The notes below the pieces were generated by a model that worked only from the letters and a program-made list of their open reading frames with translations, was not told where the DNA came from and ran no database searches. From Fictibacillus fluitans (GTDB lineage Bacteria; Bacillota; Bacilli; Bacillales; Fictibacillaceae), in contig NZ_JAUHTR010000012.1 in assembly GCF_030418125.1 (NCBI RefSeq), forward strand, positions 52,622 through 116,621: a DNA stretch of 64,000 nucleotides, written 5' to 3'. A program made the translations under genes and the position numbers. Shown piece after piece: positions 1 to 8,172 of this stretch (the stretch's first letter is position 1; each line of letters starts with the position of its first letter).

Positions 1-1586
1 TTGAACAATACAAAAATGATGTGGCTACAAAGTCCGACCTTGAGCGCACCGAGCTTTCCAAAGAAAAAACAGGTGTCTTCACCGGTGCTTATGCTGTTAA
101 CCCGGTGAATGGCAAAAAGGTGCCAATCTGGATCGCAGACTATGTGCTGGCAACCTATGGTACGGGTGCTATTATGGCTGTCCCGGGGCATGACGAGCGA
201 GACCATGAATTTGCCATGAAATTTGAATTGCCAATCATTGAAGTTGTAGAAGGCGGAGATGTAAGCAAAGAAGCATACGCAGGTGACGGGAAGCATGTAA
301 ATTCTGATTTCCTGGATGGTCTTGATAAGATAGAAGCCATTGAAAAGATCAACAGCTGGCTTGAAGAAAATAAAAAGGGTGAAAAGAAAATCACCTACCG
401 TTTGCGTGACTGGCTGTTCTCCCGCCAGCGTTACTGGGGTGAACCGATCCCGATTATCCTTTGGGAAGACGGTACAATGACGCATGTTGCGGAAGAAGAA
501 CTTCCTTTACGACTTCCGGTGGTGGAAGAAATCAAACCATCAGGAACAGGAGAATCCCCGCTTGCCAACGTTGCAGACTGGGTGAATGTCGTGGATCCTG
601 AAACCGGCAAAAAGGGACGCCGGGAAACCAATACAATGCCGCAATGGGCAGGAAGCTGCTGGTACTATTTGCGTTACATCGATCCGAAAAACAGCGAGGC
701 AATTGCTGATCCGAAGAAAATTCAGCACTGGCTGCCGGTTGATATTTATATCGGCGGTGCAGAGCATGCGGTACTTCACTTGCTGTATGCGCGTTTCTGG
801 CACAAAGTTCTTTATGATTTGGGCATAGTTTCGACAAAAGAACCGTTTCAGAAGTTGTTCAACCAGGGAATGATTCTTGGGGAGAACAATGAAAAAATGA
901 GCAAATCCAAAGGCAATGTGGTAAATCCGGATGAAATCGTAGTTTCTCACGGTGCGGATACACTCCGTATGTACGAAATGTTTATGGGGCCGCTTGATGC
1001 TTCCATCGCATGGAGCACAACAGGCCTTGATGGATCCCGCCGTTTCCTTGACCGTGTCTGGCGCCTGTTTGTCGCAGACAATGGAGAGCTTAACCCTGCG
1101 ATCACCGATGAGCAGGGAACAGATGCTTTTGAACGTGTATATCATCAGACTGTGAAAAAGATTACGGAGGATTTTGAAGGACTTCGGTTTAACACCGGCA
1201 TTTCCCAATTGATGGTGTTCGTCAATGAAGCCAACAAGCAAAAAATTCTTCCGAAATATGCGATGGAAGGCTTTGTGAAGCTTCTCTCCCCGATTGCTCC
1301 GCACATTACAGAGGAGCTGTGGGAAAAGCTCGGACACACCGGGACCATTTCTTATGAAGCCTGGCCTGTCTGGGATGAAGCCAAATTGGTGGATAAAGAG
1401 GTCGAGATTGTGGTACAAATCAACGGTAAAGTAAAAGCTAAACTAAGCGTACCGGCTGATATTACACGGGAAGACATGGAGCAGGTAGCGATGGAAAGTG
1501 ATGCGGTCCAAAGCAGCATTGAAGGAAAAACGGTCCGCAAGGTGATTGCGGTGCCTGGCAAGCTCGTGAATATCGTTGCCAATTAA
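1..1586 (+). CDS. leuS: Leucyl-tRNA synthetase, 3' part (5' end outside window)
   Basis: Class I aminoacyl-tRNA synthetase that charges tRNA-Leu in the cytoplasm. The frame is open from the first bases (codons start at position 3), so the gene begins upstream; about 527 of the usual ~800 residues are present. The visible part begins in the CP1 editing domain ([15 protein letters not shown]). It then carries the catalytic-domain return, the KMSKS loop (EKMSKSKGN, around base 890), the anticodon-binding helical bundle, and a C-terminal domain ending in [10 protein letters not shown] rhodanese gene follows 21 bases later and may be co-transcribed. Identity is very safe. Confidence 0.97.
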   Translation, partial: EQYKNDVATKSDLERTELSKEKTGVFTGAYAVNPVNGKKVPIWIADYVLATYGTGAIMAVPGHDERDHEFAMKFELPIIEVVEGGDVSKEAYAGDGKHVNSDFLDGLDKIEAIEKINSWLEENKKGEKKITYRLRDWLFSRQRYWGEPIPIILWEDGTMTHVAEEELPLRLPVVEEIKPSGTGESPLANVADWVNVVDPETGKKGRRETNTMPQWAGSCWYYLRYIDPKNSEAIADPKKIQHWLPVDIYIGGAEHAVLHLLYARFWHKVLYDLGIVSTKEPFQKLFNQGMILGENNEKMSKSKGNVVNPDEIVVSHGADTLRMYEMFMGPLDASIAWSTTGLDGSRRFLDRVWRLFVADNGELNPAITDEQGTDAFERVYHQTVKKITEDFEGLRFNTGISQLMVFVNEANKQKILPKYAMEGFVKLLSPIAPHITEELWEKLGHTGTISYEAWPVWDEAKLVDKEVEIVVQINGKVKAKLSVPADITREDMEQVAMESDAVQSSIEGKTVRKVIAVPGKLVNIVAN

Positions 1587-1607
1587 TCCATAAAGAGGTG
1601 AAATGAA

Positions 1608-1916
1608 ATGGAAGAGCATATTGAAACGGTTACTCCGGAAGAGGTTAAAGCCAAGCTGAAAAACGGTGAGACCATTTCCCTTATCGATGTCCGTGAGGAT
1701 GAAGAAGTAGCTGCGGGTAAGATTCCTGAAGCGAAGCACATCAAAATGATGGAGATCCCTGACCGTTTAGACGAAATTAACAAGGACGAAGAACATATCA
1801 TTATCTGCCGTTCAGGTAAGCGAAGCGAGAATGTATCTTACTTTCTCCAGGACCATGGATATAAAGTGAAAAACATGGCCGGCGGCATGATGGCTTATGA
1901 AAGAGACTCCGAGTAA
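1608..1916 (+). CDS. ytwF: Single-domain rhodanese (YtwF-like)
   Basis: A 102-residue protein that is one rhodanese fold. The family moves sulfane sulfur via a persulfide on an active-site cysteine; the physiological acceptor here is unknown. The sequence shows the N-terminal LIDVRE element and the loop CRSGKRS, with the candidate catalytic Cys67, then a closing GGMMAYE element typical of the family. The start is preceded by AGAGGTGAAATGAA. It lies 21 bases behind leuS and ahead of a terminator, so it may share the leuS transcript. The context does not link it to a particular pathway, though IscS and ThiI are encoded further along the window. Confidence 0.85.
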   Translation: MEEHIETVTPEEVKAKLKNGETISLIDVREDEEVAAGKIPEAKHIKMMEIPDRLDEINKDEEHIIICRSGKRSENVSYFLQDHGYKVKNMAGGMMAYERDSE

Positions 1917-1922
1917 AATAAG

Positions 1923-1957
1923 AACCGGCTGTGTGAAAATGCGCAGCCGGTTTTTCT
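1923..1957 (+). terminator. Intrinsic terminator after ytwF
   Basis: Inverted repeat AACCGGCTGTG / CGCAGCCGGTT followed by TTTTTCTTT. It closes the leuS-ytwF unit. Confidence 0.85.
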
Positions 1958-2045
1958 TTGTCTTGCTTTAAACTGCAAAACTAGAGGGATTTTTACAAAG
2001 GATTCGACGAAACCGTGGTGGAATTAGTAAGACAGGAGGTGGGGT

Positions 2046-2237
2046 ATGCTAAAGATAAGATTATTTGATGAAGAACATGAAGAAGACCTGGAAGGTGCGG
2101 TTAATGCTTTTCTGGAGAATATTCCTGAATCCCATATCAAAGATGTTAAGTACCAGGTTTCCATCAGTGACAGTCTGAGGTCAGAAGAGGAACCGACCAT
2201 ATACTCCTATTCCATAATGGTAGTTTACAGCGAATAA
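2046..2237 (+). CDS. cse60: Small sporulation protein, Cse60-like
   Basis: A 63-residue acidic protein starting LKIRLFDEEHEEDLEG and ending YSYSIMVVYSE, with no membrane segment. Length and the opening motif match the Cse60 family as I remember it; in B. subtilis this is made in the mother cell under sigma-E. The molecular role of the family is not known. The start has a strong ribosome site (AGGAGGTGGGGT). It stands alone between two terminators. I could not assign a sigma-E promoter with confidence. The family call rests on memory, not on a search. Confidence 0.7.
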   Translation: MLKIRLFDEEHEEDLEGAVNAFLENIPESHIKDVKYQVSISDSLRSEEEPTIYSYSIMVVYSE

Positions 2238-2244
2238 ACAAAAA

Positions 2245-2282
2245 AGGCTGAGAGGCAAGTGTTTTTCACTTCCTCTCAGCCT
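2245..2282 (-). terminator. Terminator between convergent cse60 and the flavoprotein gene
   Basis: Perfect 11-bp stem AGGCTGAGAGG / CCTCTCAGCCT. The T-run is good on the minus strand (TTTTTTG) and poor on the plus strand, so it mainly serves the leftward flavoprotein gene. Confidence 0.8.
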
Positions 2283-2289
2283 ATTTATG

Positions 2290-3546
2290 TTACAGCAGAG
2301 CAGCGTTCGTACCGGCCAGATGCCCGGTGACAAATGCAACGGTGATGTTGAATCCTCCGGTATATCCGTGGAGGTCCAGTACTTCACCGCAGAAATACAA
2401 ACCCTTCATCTTTTTGGAAGCCATGCTTTTCGGCTCGATTTCCTTAATCGATACGCCTCCGCCGGTAACAAAAGCTTTTTCAATAGAAAGCGTTCCGTTC
2501 ACCTCTAATGGGAACCGTTTAAACAGTGAAGTGAGCTTCCGCAGACTTTGCTTGTTCACATGCTCGCCGGTGACCTCAGGCGGTATTTCCGCTTCTTCCA
2601 GCAAAAACAGGAGATACCGTTCGGCAAGAAACCCTTTTAAAACATTTTTTATTGCCTTTTTTGGATCATTTTTCAAAAGGTTGTTTACTTGCTGAAACAG
2701 TTCCTCTTCATTTTGATCGGGAAAGGCATCGATGCTCATAGAAATGGTCTTCGCATTAAACTTTTTGAGAGCTTTTACTACATATTGGCTCGACCTGAGA
2801 ACAGCGGGCCCCGAAATGCCGAAGTGGGTAAAAATCATGTCGCCTTTATGAGCTTTGATCAGCTTGCCCTTTGGATTCCAGACAGACAGCTCTGCCTGGC
2901 GGAGTGACAGTCCCTGAAGGGTTTTTGATTTAATAAAGGGCTCGGAAGAGGTGATGGGAACCTCTGTCGGATAAAGCTCAGTGATGGTATGGCCGGCTTT
3001 TTTTGCCCATGCATATCCATCCCCGGTTGATCCGGTATGCGGTACCGATTTTCCTCCGACGGCAATGATCACGGCCTTGGCGGGTATGACGGTGCCGTTT
3101 TTCAAAACGACTTCTTTTACCTCTTCGTCCGCATAGTTGATGGTTTCGACTGGCGCGTTGGTCCAGATTTTCACACCGAGGGATTCAATTTTCTGTAACA
3201 AGGCCGCAACCACATCGCCTGCCTTATTGCTGACAGGAAACATTCTGCCATTGTCTTCTTCTTTTAACGCAATGCCCAGTCCCTCAAAAAAAGAAATAAT
3301 ATTCTCGTTATTAAAGATGGAAAATGCACTGTATAAAAAACGCCCGTTTCCGGGAATGTGTTTGATGATTTCATCAATGGGCAGCCTGTTGGTGACGTTG
3401 CACCGTCCTCCGCCTGAAATGGCAAGCTTCCTGCCAAGCTTTTCCCCTTTATCGATGAGCAGTACTTTTCTGCCCTTTGATGCTGCTGCGGCTGAAGCCA
3501 TGAGTCCTGATGGCCCTCCGCCGATGACAACCACATCATATTTCAT
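2290..3546 (-). CDS. ytfP: FAD/NAD(P)-dependent oxidoreductase, HI0933/BaiN family (YtfP-like)
   Basis: Flavoprotein of the HI0933/BaiN family. The Rossmann FAD-binding motif [13 protein letters not shown] is at the very N-terminus, GGGRCNVTN follows near residue 47, and the C-terminal FAD motif [19 protein letters not shown] closes the protein. Starting at ATG 3546 gives 418 residues. An upstream in-frame extension to 3615 is less likely because the Rossmann strand should begin the protein and AGGAAGCAGGTG precedes 3546. Members are soluble. One relative (BaiN) acts on bile acid intermediates, but the substrate of the Bacillus proteins is unsettled. It diverges from murJ. Confidence 0.85.
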   Translation of the reverse strand: MKYDVVVIGGGPSGLMASAAAASKGRKVLLIDKGEKLGRKLAISGGGRCNVTNRLPIDEIIKHIPGNGRFLYSAFSIFNNENIISFFEGLGIALKEEDNGRMFPVSNKAGDVVAALLQKIESLGVKIWTNAPVETINYADEEVKEVVLKNGTVIPAKAVIIAVGGKSVPHTGSTGDGYAWAKKAGHTITELYPTEVPITSSEPFIKSKTLQGLSLRQAELSVWNPKGKLIKAHKGDMIFTHFGISGPAVLRSSQYVVKALKKFNAKTISMSIDAFPDQNEEELFQQVNNLLKNDPKKAIKNVLKGFLAERYLLFLLEEAEIPPEVTGEHVNKQSLRKLTSLFKRFPLEVNGTLSIEKAFVTGGGVSIKEIEPKSMASKKMKGLYFCGEVLDLHGYTGGFNITVAFVTGHLAGTNAALL

Positions 3547-3672
3547 GTTTGCACCTGCTTCCTTTTCTGCCAGGCTTTTAAACCGGGTCTTGTAAAACAC
3601 GTTCATTTCATACAATCAAAAAGATACCATAAATTTTATCAAATTAAAAATTCTGTTTCATTTGATCGCTTG

Positions 3673-3681
3673 TGTTACAAT
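3673..3681 (+). promoter_or_regulatory. Candidate extended -10 promoter of murJ
   Basis: TGT-TACAAT forms an extended -10 about 70 bases before the murJ start. The -35 at the right distance (CTGTTT) is weak, so this is tentative. Confidence 0.4.
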
Positions 3682-3752
3682 ACTAATGTTGTTTTAAGAG
3701 ATCACATTAAAAGATTGCATAGTTGCAGCATTTAATAGTAGGAGATGGATTC

Positions 3753-5384
3753 ATGTCTCGGTTATTGCGAGGAACGTTAATATTAACAGCAGCAACATTT
3801 TTTTCAAAGTTTATCGGTATGCTATACATTATCCCTTTCAATGCACTTGTCGGCACGAAGGGGCTTGCGTTATATGGATATGCCTATAATCCCTATACGG
3901 TGCTGTTAAGCATTGCAACGATGGGAGTTCCGCTGGCTGTTTCAAAGTTTGTATCGAAGTATAATACGCTCGGAGATTATGAGACCGGAAGAAGATTATT
4001 AAAATCGGGACTTTGGATCATGAGCGCCACCGGCTTTGTTGCTTTTCTGATACTGTACTTCATGGCTCCCGGACTTGCGTCAAATATTCTGGGAAAACAC
4101 GACGGAGTCGGTAATTCGGTCGAGGACATCACGTTTGTAATCCGGATGGTAAGTACCGCCCTGATTTTTGTTCCTTCCATGAGCTTGATCAGAGGGTACT
4201 TTCAAGGGTTTCAATCCATGGGGCCTACTGCTGTTTCGCAGGTGATTGAACAAATTGTCCGTATTTTGTTTATTTTGATTGCCAGCTACATCGTCATTAA
4301 AGTAATGCATGGCGATTTAACCACCGCTGTCGGACTTGCTACGTTTGCGGCTACAGTCGGTGCAGTCGGCGGTTTGCTTGTTCTGATCTGGTACTGGAAC
4401 CGCAGACGGCCTTATCTGAAAAAACTGTATGAAGAATCCACGGTTGAATCCACGGTGTCGCTGCCTGCGATTTATAAAGAAATCGTCTCGTATGCCATTC
4501 CATTTGTAGCGGTAGGGCTTGCCATACCACTATATAAAAATATTGATCAGTTTACCGTAGTTAATACACTGCAAAACGCGGGATACACCCTGAAAAAAGC
4601 AGAAGCTGTGTTTGCGATGGTCACCCAGACTTCCCACCAGCTGGTCATGATTCCGGTGTCGCTTGCTACCGCCTTTGCATTGACGCTGATTCCGGTGATC
4701 ACGAAGTCTTATACAGAAGGTGACCGGGAAAACCTGAACAAGCAGATCACTCAGGCCTTCCAAATCACCCTGTTCCTGACGGTGCCGGCGGCTATCGGGC
4801 TTTCGGCCCTTGCCTATCCGGCGTATGGTACGCTCTTTACCCTGGGGGACATCAAGCTTGGAGGACAGATTCTCGAATGGTATTCTCTGTCCGGAATCTG
4901 GTTCGCCATGTTTACTGTGACAGCAGCAGTAATGCAGGGCCTTAACCGGCAAAAATTTGCGCTTTTCAGCATGCTTGTAGGAATTCTGTTTAAGCTGTCG
5001 CTGAATATACCGCTCGTTCTTTTATGGAAGGGAGTCGGATCCGTCATTGCCACTAATATTGGCTATACGGTCTCCATTTTAATTAACCTGTATGTCATCA
5101 AGAAATACGGGGAGTTTTCTTATAAGTGGGTCATTCGGCGCTCCATCCTGATTCTTGCTTTTGGTTTGGTCATGGCTGCTGCTGTCGTTTATCTGGTAAA
5201 AGCTCCGATTGAACAATCATTTGATGGTGTTTATACAAAAGCAAGAGGCGTTATCGTGCTGGCTGCAGGTATCATTTCGGGAGGACTTGTTTATTTCTTC
5301 CTCGCTTACCGTTCAGGCCTGATTGGCCTTATACTGGGACAGAGGTTCAAATTCCTGAAACGGAAAAATCAAAAAGCCACATAG
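3753..5384 (+). CDS. murJ: Lipid II flippase MurJ (YtgP), MOP superfamily
   Basis: Polytopic membrane protein of the SpoVB/MurJ branch of the MOP exporter superfamily, 543 residues with about 14 hydrophobic segments. In B. subtilis YtgP was shown to be the MurJ that flips lipid II across the membrane for peptidoglycan synthesis. It opens RLLRGTLILTAATFFSKFIG, typical of the family, and ends with a basic cytoplasmic tail (RFKFLKRKNQK). The ATG at 3753 is chosen because GGAGATGG lies at proper spacing; an in-frame TTG at 3723 has no ribosome site. Family is certain. The MurJ role is by orthology with ytgP, which has the same neighbours. Confidence 0.88.
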   Translation: MSRLLRGTLILTAATFFSKFIGMLYIIPFNALVGTKGLALYGYAYNPYTVLLSIATMGVPLAVSKFVSKYNTLGDYETGRRLLKSGLWIMSATGFVAFLILYFMAPGLASNILGKHDGVGNSVEDITFVIRMVSTALIFVPSMSLIRGYFQGFQSMGPTAVSQVIEQIVRILFILIASYIVIKVMHGDLTTAVGLATFAATVGAVGGLLVLIWYWNRRRPYLKKLYEESTVESTVSLPAIYKEIVSYAIPFVAVGLAIPLYKNIDQFTVVNTLQNAGYTLKKAEAVFAMVTQTSHQLVMIPVSLATAFALTLIPVITKSYTEGDRENLNKQITQAFQITLFLTVPAAIGLSALAYPAYGTLFTLGDIKLGGQILEWYSLSGIWFAMFTVTAAVMQGLNRQKFALFSMLVGILFKLSLNIPLVLLWKGVGSVIATNIGYTVSILINLYVIKKYGEFSYKWVIRRSILILAFGLVMAAAVVYLVKAPIEQSFDGVYTKARGVIVLAAGIISGGLVYFFLAYRSGLIGLILGQRFKFLKRKNQKAT

Positions 5385-5415
5385 AAAGAAGGTCCTGTAA
5401 CAGGACCTTCTTTCT
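5383..5415 (+). terminator. Hairpin after murJ
   Basis: Near-perfect palindrome AGAAAGAAGGTCCTGT / ACAGGACCTTCTTTCT directly after the stop. The T-rich part lies within the stem, so it could work for both converging genes. Confidence 0.65.
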
Positions 5416-5461
5416 GCAGTGATGGCTTTGTGGGTCGTGCTGTTTGCTAAACTCCGGGAAT

Positions 5462-5899
5462 TCACTTGGGATTGACTTTTTGTTCATCATACCATTTTAA
5501 TTGGTTGCCGATACTATATCCCTGCAGGGGTACTTCAAATTGGTATCCCACACGGCTGAGCGCAGGCTGAAGATGCTCGCGATATACCCAGCCGCCATGG
5601 AGGAAAACCGTGGTTTCTTCCGGTTTTTCATGAGTGAGCAGTTCATCAATGACCTTACGTGCCCATTCCTGCTTTTGTTTGGATGAGAAATTTTTAATGG
5701 AAACATTATAAGGCTCAATCTCCTCATCCTGAGTAAGAAACCCTTCTTTTGCACTGTAAAAATAAAAGGCATCATAATGTTCCTTTGCATAATGAACAGA
5801 TTTCGTAAAGAGTGGGCTTATGTATAATTCAATCGCAGTTGCGGGATGGTTCAGTTTTTTTCTGGCAGTAGCCAGCAGGCCAATTTTCCGCTTCATCAC
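5462..5899 (-). CDS. DUF6884-like protein
   Basis: A 145-residue soluble protein. It opens KIGLLATARKKLNHPATA, continues IELYISPLFTKSVHYAKEHYD and AFYFYSAKEGFL, and has a later GGWVYREHLQPAL. This layout matches the DUF6884 family as I recall it, whose function I do not know. A strong ribosome site (AGGAGGAGA) precedes adjacent candidate starts GTG 5899 and ATG 5896. It is transcribed alone, diverging from rsuA. No catalytic claim is made. Confidence 0.65.
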   Translation of the reverse strand: MMKRKIGLLATARKKLNHPATAIELYISPLFTKSVHYAKEHYDAFYFYSAKEGFLTQDEEIEPYNVSIKNFSSKQKQEWARKVIDELLTHEKPEETTVFLHGGWVYREHLQPALSRVGYQFEVPLQGYSIGNQLKWYDEQKVNPK

Positions 5900-6004
5900 A
5901 TAATCTCCTCCTATAGTACTAAAATACCCGCATTTAATAATTATAAAGCAAAAATTTCAAATTATATAGGAAAATATACTTATGAAAAGAAAAGAGGTAT
6001 AGCC

Positions 6005-6733
6005 ATGATTCGCATTGATAAATTATTAGCCAATATGGGATTTGGAAGCCGGAAAGAAGTAAAACAGTTATTGAAATCAGGTGCTGTTAACGTGGATGAA
6101 ACAGTTGTGAAAGACAGTAAAACAAAAGTGGATCCAAACGGACAAAAGGTGACCGTTCATGGTGAGGAAGTGATTTATCAGGAAACCATCTATCTGATGA
6201 TGAACAAACCTCCTGGGGTCATTTCTGCAACGGAAGACCGTGCTCAAGAGACAGTAATTGACCTTCTGGAGGAGAAGGACAGGGTTCTTTCTCCATTTCC
6301 GGTGGGCCGGCTGGACAAAGATACAGAAGGCCTGCTCATACTTACGAATGACGGACAATTGTCCCACTCGCTTTTATCCCCTAAAAAGCATGTACCTAAA
6401 ACCTATTTTGCAAAAATTGACGGCTTTGTTACCGAGGAAGATGCAGAAGCCTTCAAACAGGGTGTTACGCTGGAGGATGGCTACCTCACCAAGCCCGGGG
6501 AACTTGTTATTCTCCATTCCGGAGAGAATTCCGAAATTCAGCTTACCATTACAGAAGGCAAGTTTCATCAGGTAAAACGGATGTTTGAGGCAGTCGGGAA
6601 AAAAGTAACCTACCTGCAACGGATACGGATGGGCAATCTTGATCTCGATGAAGAATTGAAATTGGGAGAATACAGAGTATTGACGGAGGACGAATTGGAC
6701 CGGCTGCAGGACGGAGAGGTTTTTTCTCGCTGA
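6005..6733 (+). CDS. rsuA: 16S rRNA pseudouridine synthase, RsuA family
   Basis: A 242-residue RsuA/RluB-type pseudouridine synthase. The N-terminal S4 RNA-binding domain (IRIDKLLANMGFGSRKEVKQ) is followed by the catalytic domain with the signature GRLDKDTEGLLILTNDG, whose aspartate attacks the uridine. RsuA modifies U516 (E. coli numbering) of 16S rRNA; the site in this organism is inferred. Start ATG 6005 follows AAAGAGGTATAG. An upstream in-frame extension to 5846 has no domain support. The PRC-barrel gene follows after 35 bases and may be co-transcribed. Confidence 0.9.
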   Translation: MIRIDKLLANMGFGSRKEVKQLLKSGAVNVDETVVKDSKTKVDPNGQKVTVHGEEVIYQETIYLMMNKPPGVISATEDRAQETVIDLLEEKDRVLSPFPVGRLDKDTEGLLILTNDGQLSHSLLSPKKHVPKTYFAKIDGFVTEEDAEAFKQGVTLEDGYLTKPGELVILHSGENSEIQLTITEGKFHQVKRMFEAVGKKVTYLQRIRMGNLDLDEELKLGEYRVLTEDELDRLQDGEVFSR

Positions 6734-6768
6734 TATTGGGGTAAAGCCTCCAAAAGGAGGAATGTTTC

Positions 6769-7416
6769 ATGCTTATAAAAGGAACAGATTTGCTCGACAA
6801 AAAAGTCCGTCATGCACAAGCCAATGAAGATCATATTGAATTGAATGGCATTCTTCTAAATAAATATGACTTTTCCCTGTGTTATCTTACATTTGAGGAG
6901 GCCGTTCCTGCAGATGCTGGTAATGAGAAGTCATTTGAGGCTGTCGACAGGAGTGTCCTGGATATGCAGGCAGCGACAAGCGGAATCGGTTCACAGAGTA
7001 CACCATTAAGCGGAACAGGATATCCTGTTGCCACCAAAACAACAATAAAAGAAACATACTATATTCCGTGGCATGAGATTGTTTCACTGGATGACGATAT
7101 CGTCTATCAGGGGAATGAACGGCAGCTGCAAGAGCCGGAAGAATGTATGGAATCCACCCTATTTAAGGGTTGGACATTGGAAACCATTGACGGAGACAAA
7201 ATCGGTAAAATTCAAGATTTGATTCTCGATACCATTGCAAAGAAGGCAGTAGCTCTAGAAGTTACCGAGGGCTTTTGGTCCAAGCTGATGGGGGAAGGCA
7301 ACAAGTATATGCCCATTGCGGGAGAGCCGAACTATGCAGAGGAAAAATGGATTGTTGAAACAGAACTCAAGGATCACCTGGTAAATTCCAAAGAAGAAAT
7401 TCAGCCGATATTTTAA
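6769..7416 (+). CDS. PRC-barrel domain protein
   Basis: A 215-residue protein with two PRC-barrel-like halves. The first is LIKGTDLLDKKVRHAQANEDH and the second, from about residue 125, is FKGWTLETIDGDKIGKIQDLILD. PRC barrels occur in RimM and in photosynthetic H-subunits and usually mediate binding. The protein has no signal peptide or membrane segment. A Gly/Ser/Thr-rich linker (SGIGSQSTPLSGTGYPV) lies between the halves. The ribosome site AAAAGGAGG is itself half of a small hairpin (CCTCCAAAAGGAGG). Role unknown; it follows rsuA closely. Confidence 0.7.
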   Translation: MLIKGTDLLDKKVRHAQANEDHIELNGILLNKYDFSLCYLTFEEAVPADAGNEKSFEAVDRSVLDMQAATSGIGSQSTPLSGTGYPVATKTTIKETYYIPWHEIVSLDDDIVYQGNERQLQEPEECMESTLFKGWTLETIDGDKIGKIQDLILDTIAKKAVALEVTEGFWSKLMGEGNKYMPIAGEPNYAEEKWIVETELKDHLVNSKEEIQPIF

Positions 7417-7430
7417 AAATTCGCAACAAA

Positions 7431-7457
7431 AACCCCTGTCCACTTCCGGCAGGGGTT
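7431..7457 (-). terminator. Terminator shared by the PRC-barrel gene and ytzE
   Basis: Stem AACCCCTG / CAGGGGTT. The minus-strand copy runs into TTTTTG, so it best serves leftward ytzE; the plus side lacks a good T-run. Confidence 0.7.
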
Positions 7458-7489
7458 AACTTATGGATGCAAGAAACGGATTCTCTTGC

Positions 7490-7708
7490 TTAAGATACTT
7501 TTACTTTTTTTGAGGTCGCCTGCCACAATCCGCGGCTCGGGCTTGTTACCAGGTTGTTATACGCCAATACATTTAAGTCTCTCTGGATCGTACGCTGCGT
7601 AGTTCCAAATTCTTCAACCAATTCTCGTGTTGTAACAGTCCCTTTCTTTTTGATAAAAAGATACATGGATTTTACACGGTTCAACATACGGTTAGTTGAA
7701 GGACTCAA
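7490..7708 (-). CDS. ytzE: Small DeoR-type HTH regulator YtzE
   Basis: A 72-residue protein that is only the DeoR-family winged helix: MLNRVKSMYLFIKKKGTVTT, then TTRELVEEFGTTQRTIQRDL (recognition helix), then NLVTSPSRGLW. The effector domain of full DeoR regulators is absent, as in B. subtilis YtzE. I chose TTG 7708 because GGGAG precedes it at proper spacing and the protein then begins SPSTNR like its relative. The ATG at 7741 has no ribosome site. Target genes are unknown. Confidence 0.8.
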   Translation of the reverse strand: MSPSTNRMLNRVKSMYLFIKKKGTVTTRELVEEFGTTQRTIQRDLNVLAYNNLVTSPSRGLWQATSKKVKVS

Positions 7709-7813
7709 AAAACCACTCCCTATACAGTATTGTTGGTTCATAATAAATTATAGTGATAGTTCATTAATTTATTATGATGAATTGTTTAAGTTTTCTTTAA
7801 ATACGAGAATGAA

Positions 7814-7849
7814 CATAAAAAGCGAAGACTCCACTTTAGGTTCTTCGCT
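7814..7849 (-). terminator. Minus-strand terminator of an orphan small transcript
   Basis: Stem AGCGAAGA / TCTTCGCT, followed on the minus strand by TTTTTATG. No annotated leftward gene precedes it; see the small transcript at 7814-7986. Confidence 0.65.
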
Positions 7850-7986
7850 GCTTGGCCATGATCTTAAGTATCATGTTTCTCTATATCTCGGATGATTGGC
7901 GGCTTTGCAGCATAGAATGGGCACTGTTTCAGTTACAAAAAACAGGCATTCATTTGTACGAATATAACAACCACACCTCCTATTTA
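7814..7986 (-). ncRNA. Possible small leftward transcript (sRNA or tiny-peptide mRNA)
   Basis: In the 464-base gap between ytzE and pepV, a good minus-strand sigma-A promoter is followed about 150 bases later by a good minus-strand terminator. AGGAGG is present near the 5' end. The longest frame after it has no ATG/GTG/TTG start; it reads about 33 codons with several cysteines (CGCYIRTNECLF then VPILCCKAANH). Short alternatives from GTG or TTG give only 6-13 codons. It could be a regulatory RNA or a tiny peptide with an unusual start. I see nothing recognisable in 8022-8160. Confidence 0.4.
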
Positions 7987-7992
7987 CGCGAT

Positions 7993-8021
7993 ATTATACT
8001 TCAATTTTCGAAAAAAAGCAA
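7993..8021 (-). promoter_or_regulatory. Sigma-A-type promoter, leftward, in the ytzE-pepV gap
   Basis: On the minus strand TTGCTT, a 17-base spacer, then a consensus TATAAT; AGGAGG follows about 15 bases downstream of the -10. Confidence 0.6.
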
Positions 8022-8172
8022 GCAAATAAGCTCTTTTCCGAACGTTTTTTAATATATTTTCATTTTTTTGATCCAATCGGCTAAAATAGAAGAAGGTTTT
8101 GACCATTATAAGGATGAACCATCCGGAAATGGTAAATCATACATATAGATCCAGAAGAAAGGTGAACCATCT

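Noticed and set aside
540..1418. Long minus-strand open frame (292 codons) inside leuS
   Set aside because: It lies opposite a certain leuS frame, has no ribosome site and no recognisable motifs; a codon-usage shadow.
7852..8052. Plus-strand 66-codon frame in the ytzE-pepV gap
   Set aside because: No ribosome site, odd composition, and it overlaps a better-supported minus-strand promoter and terminator.
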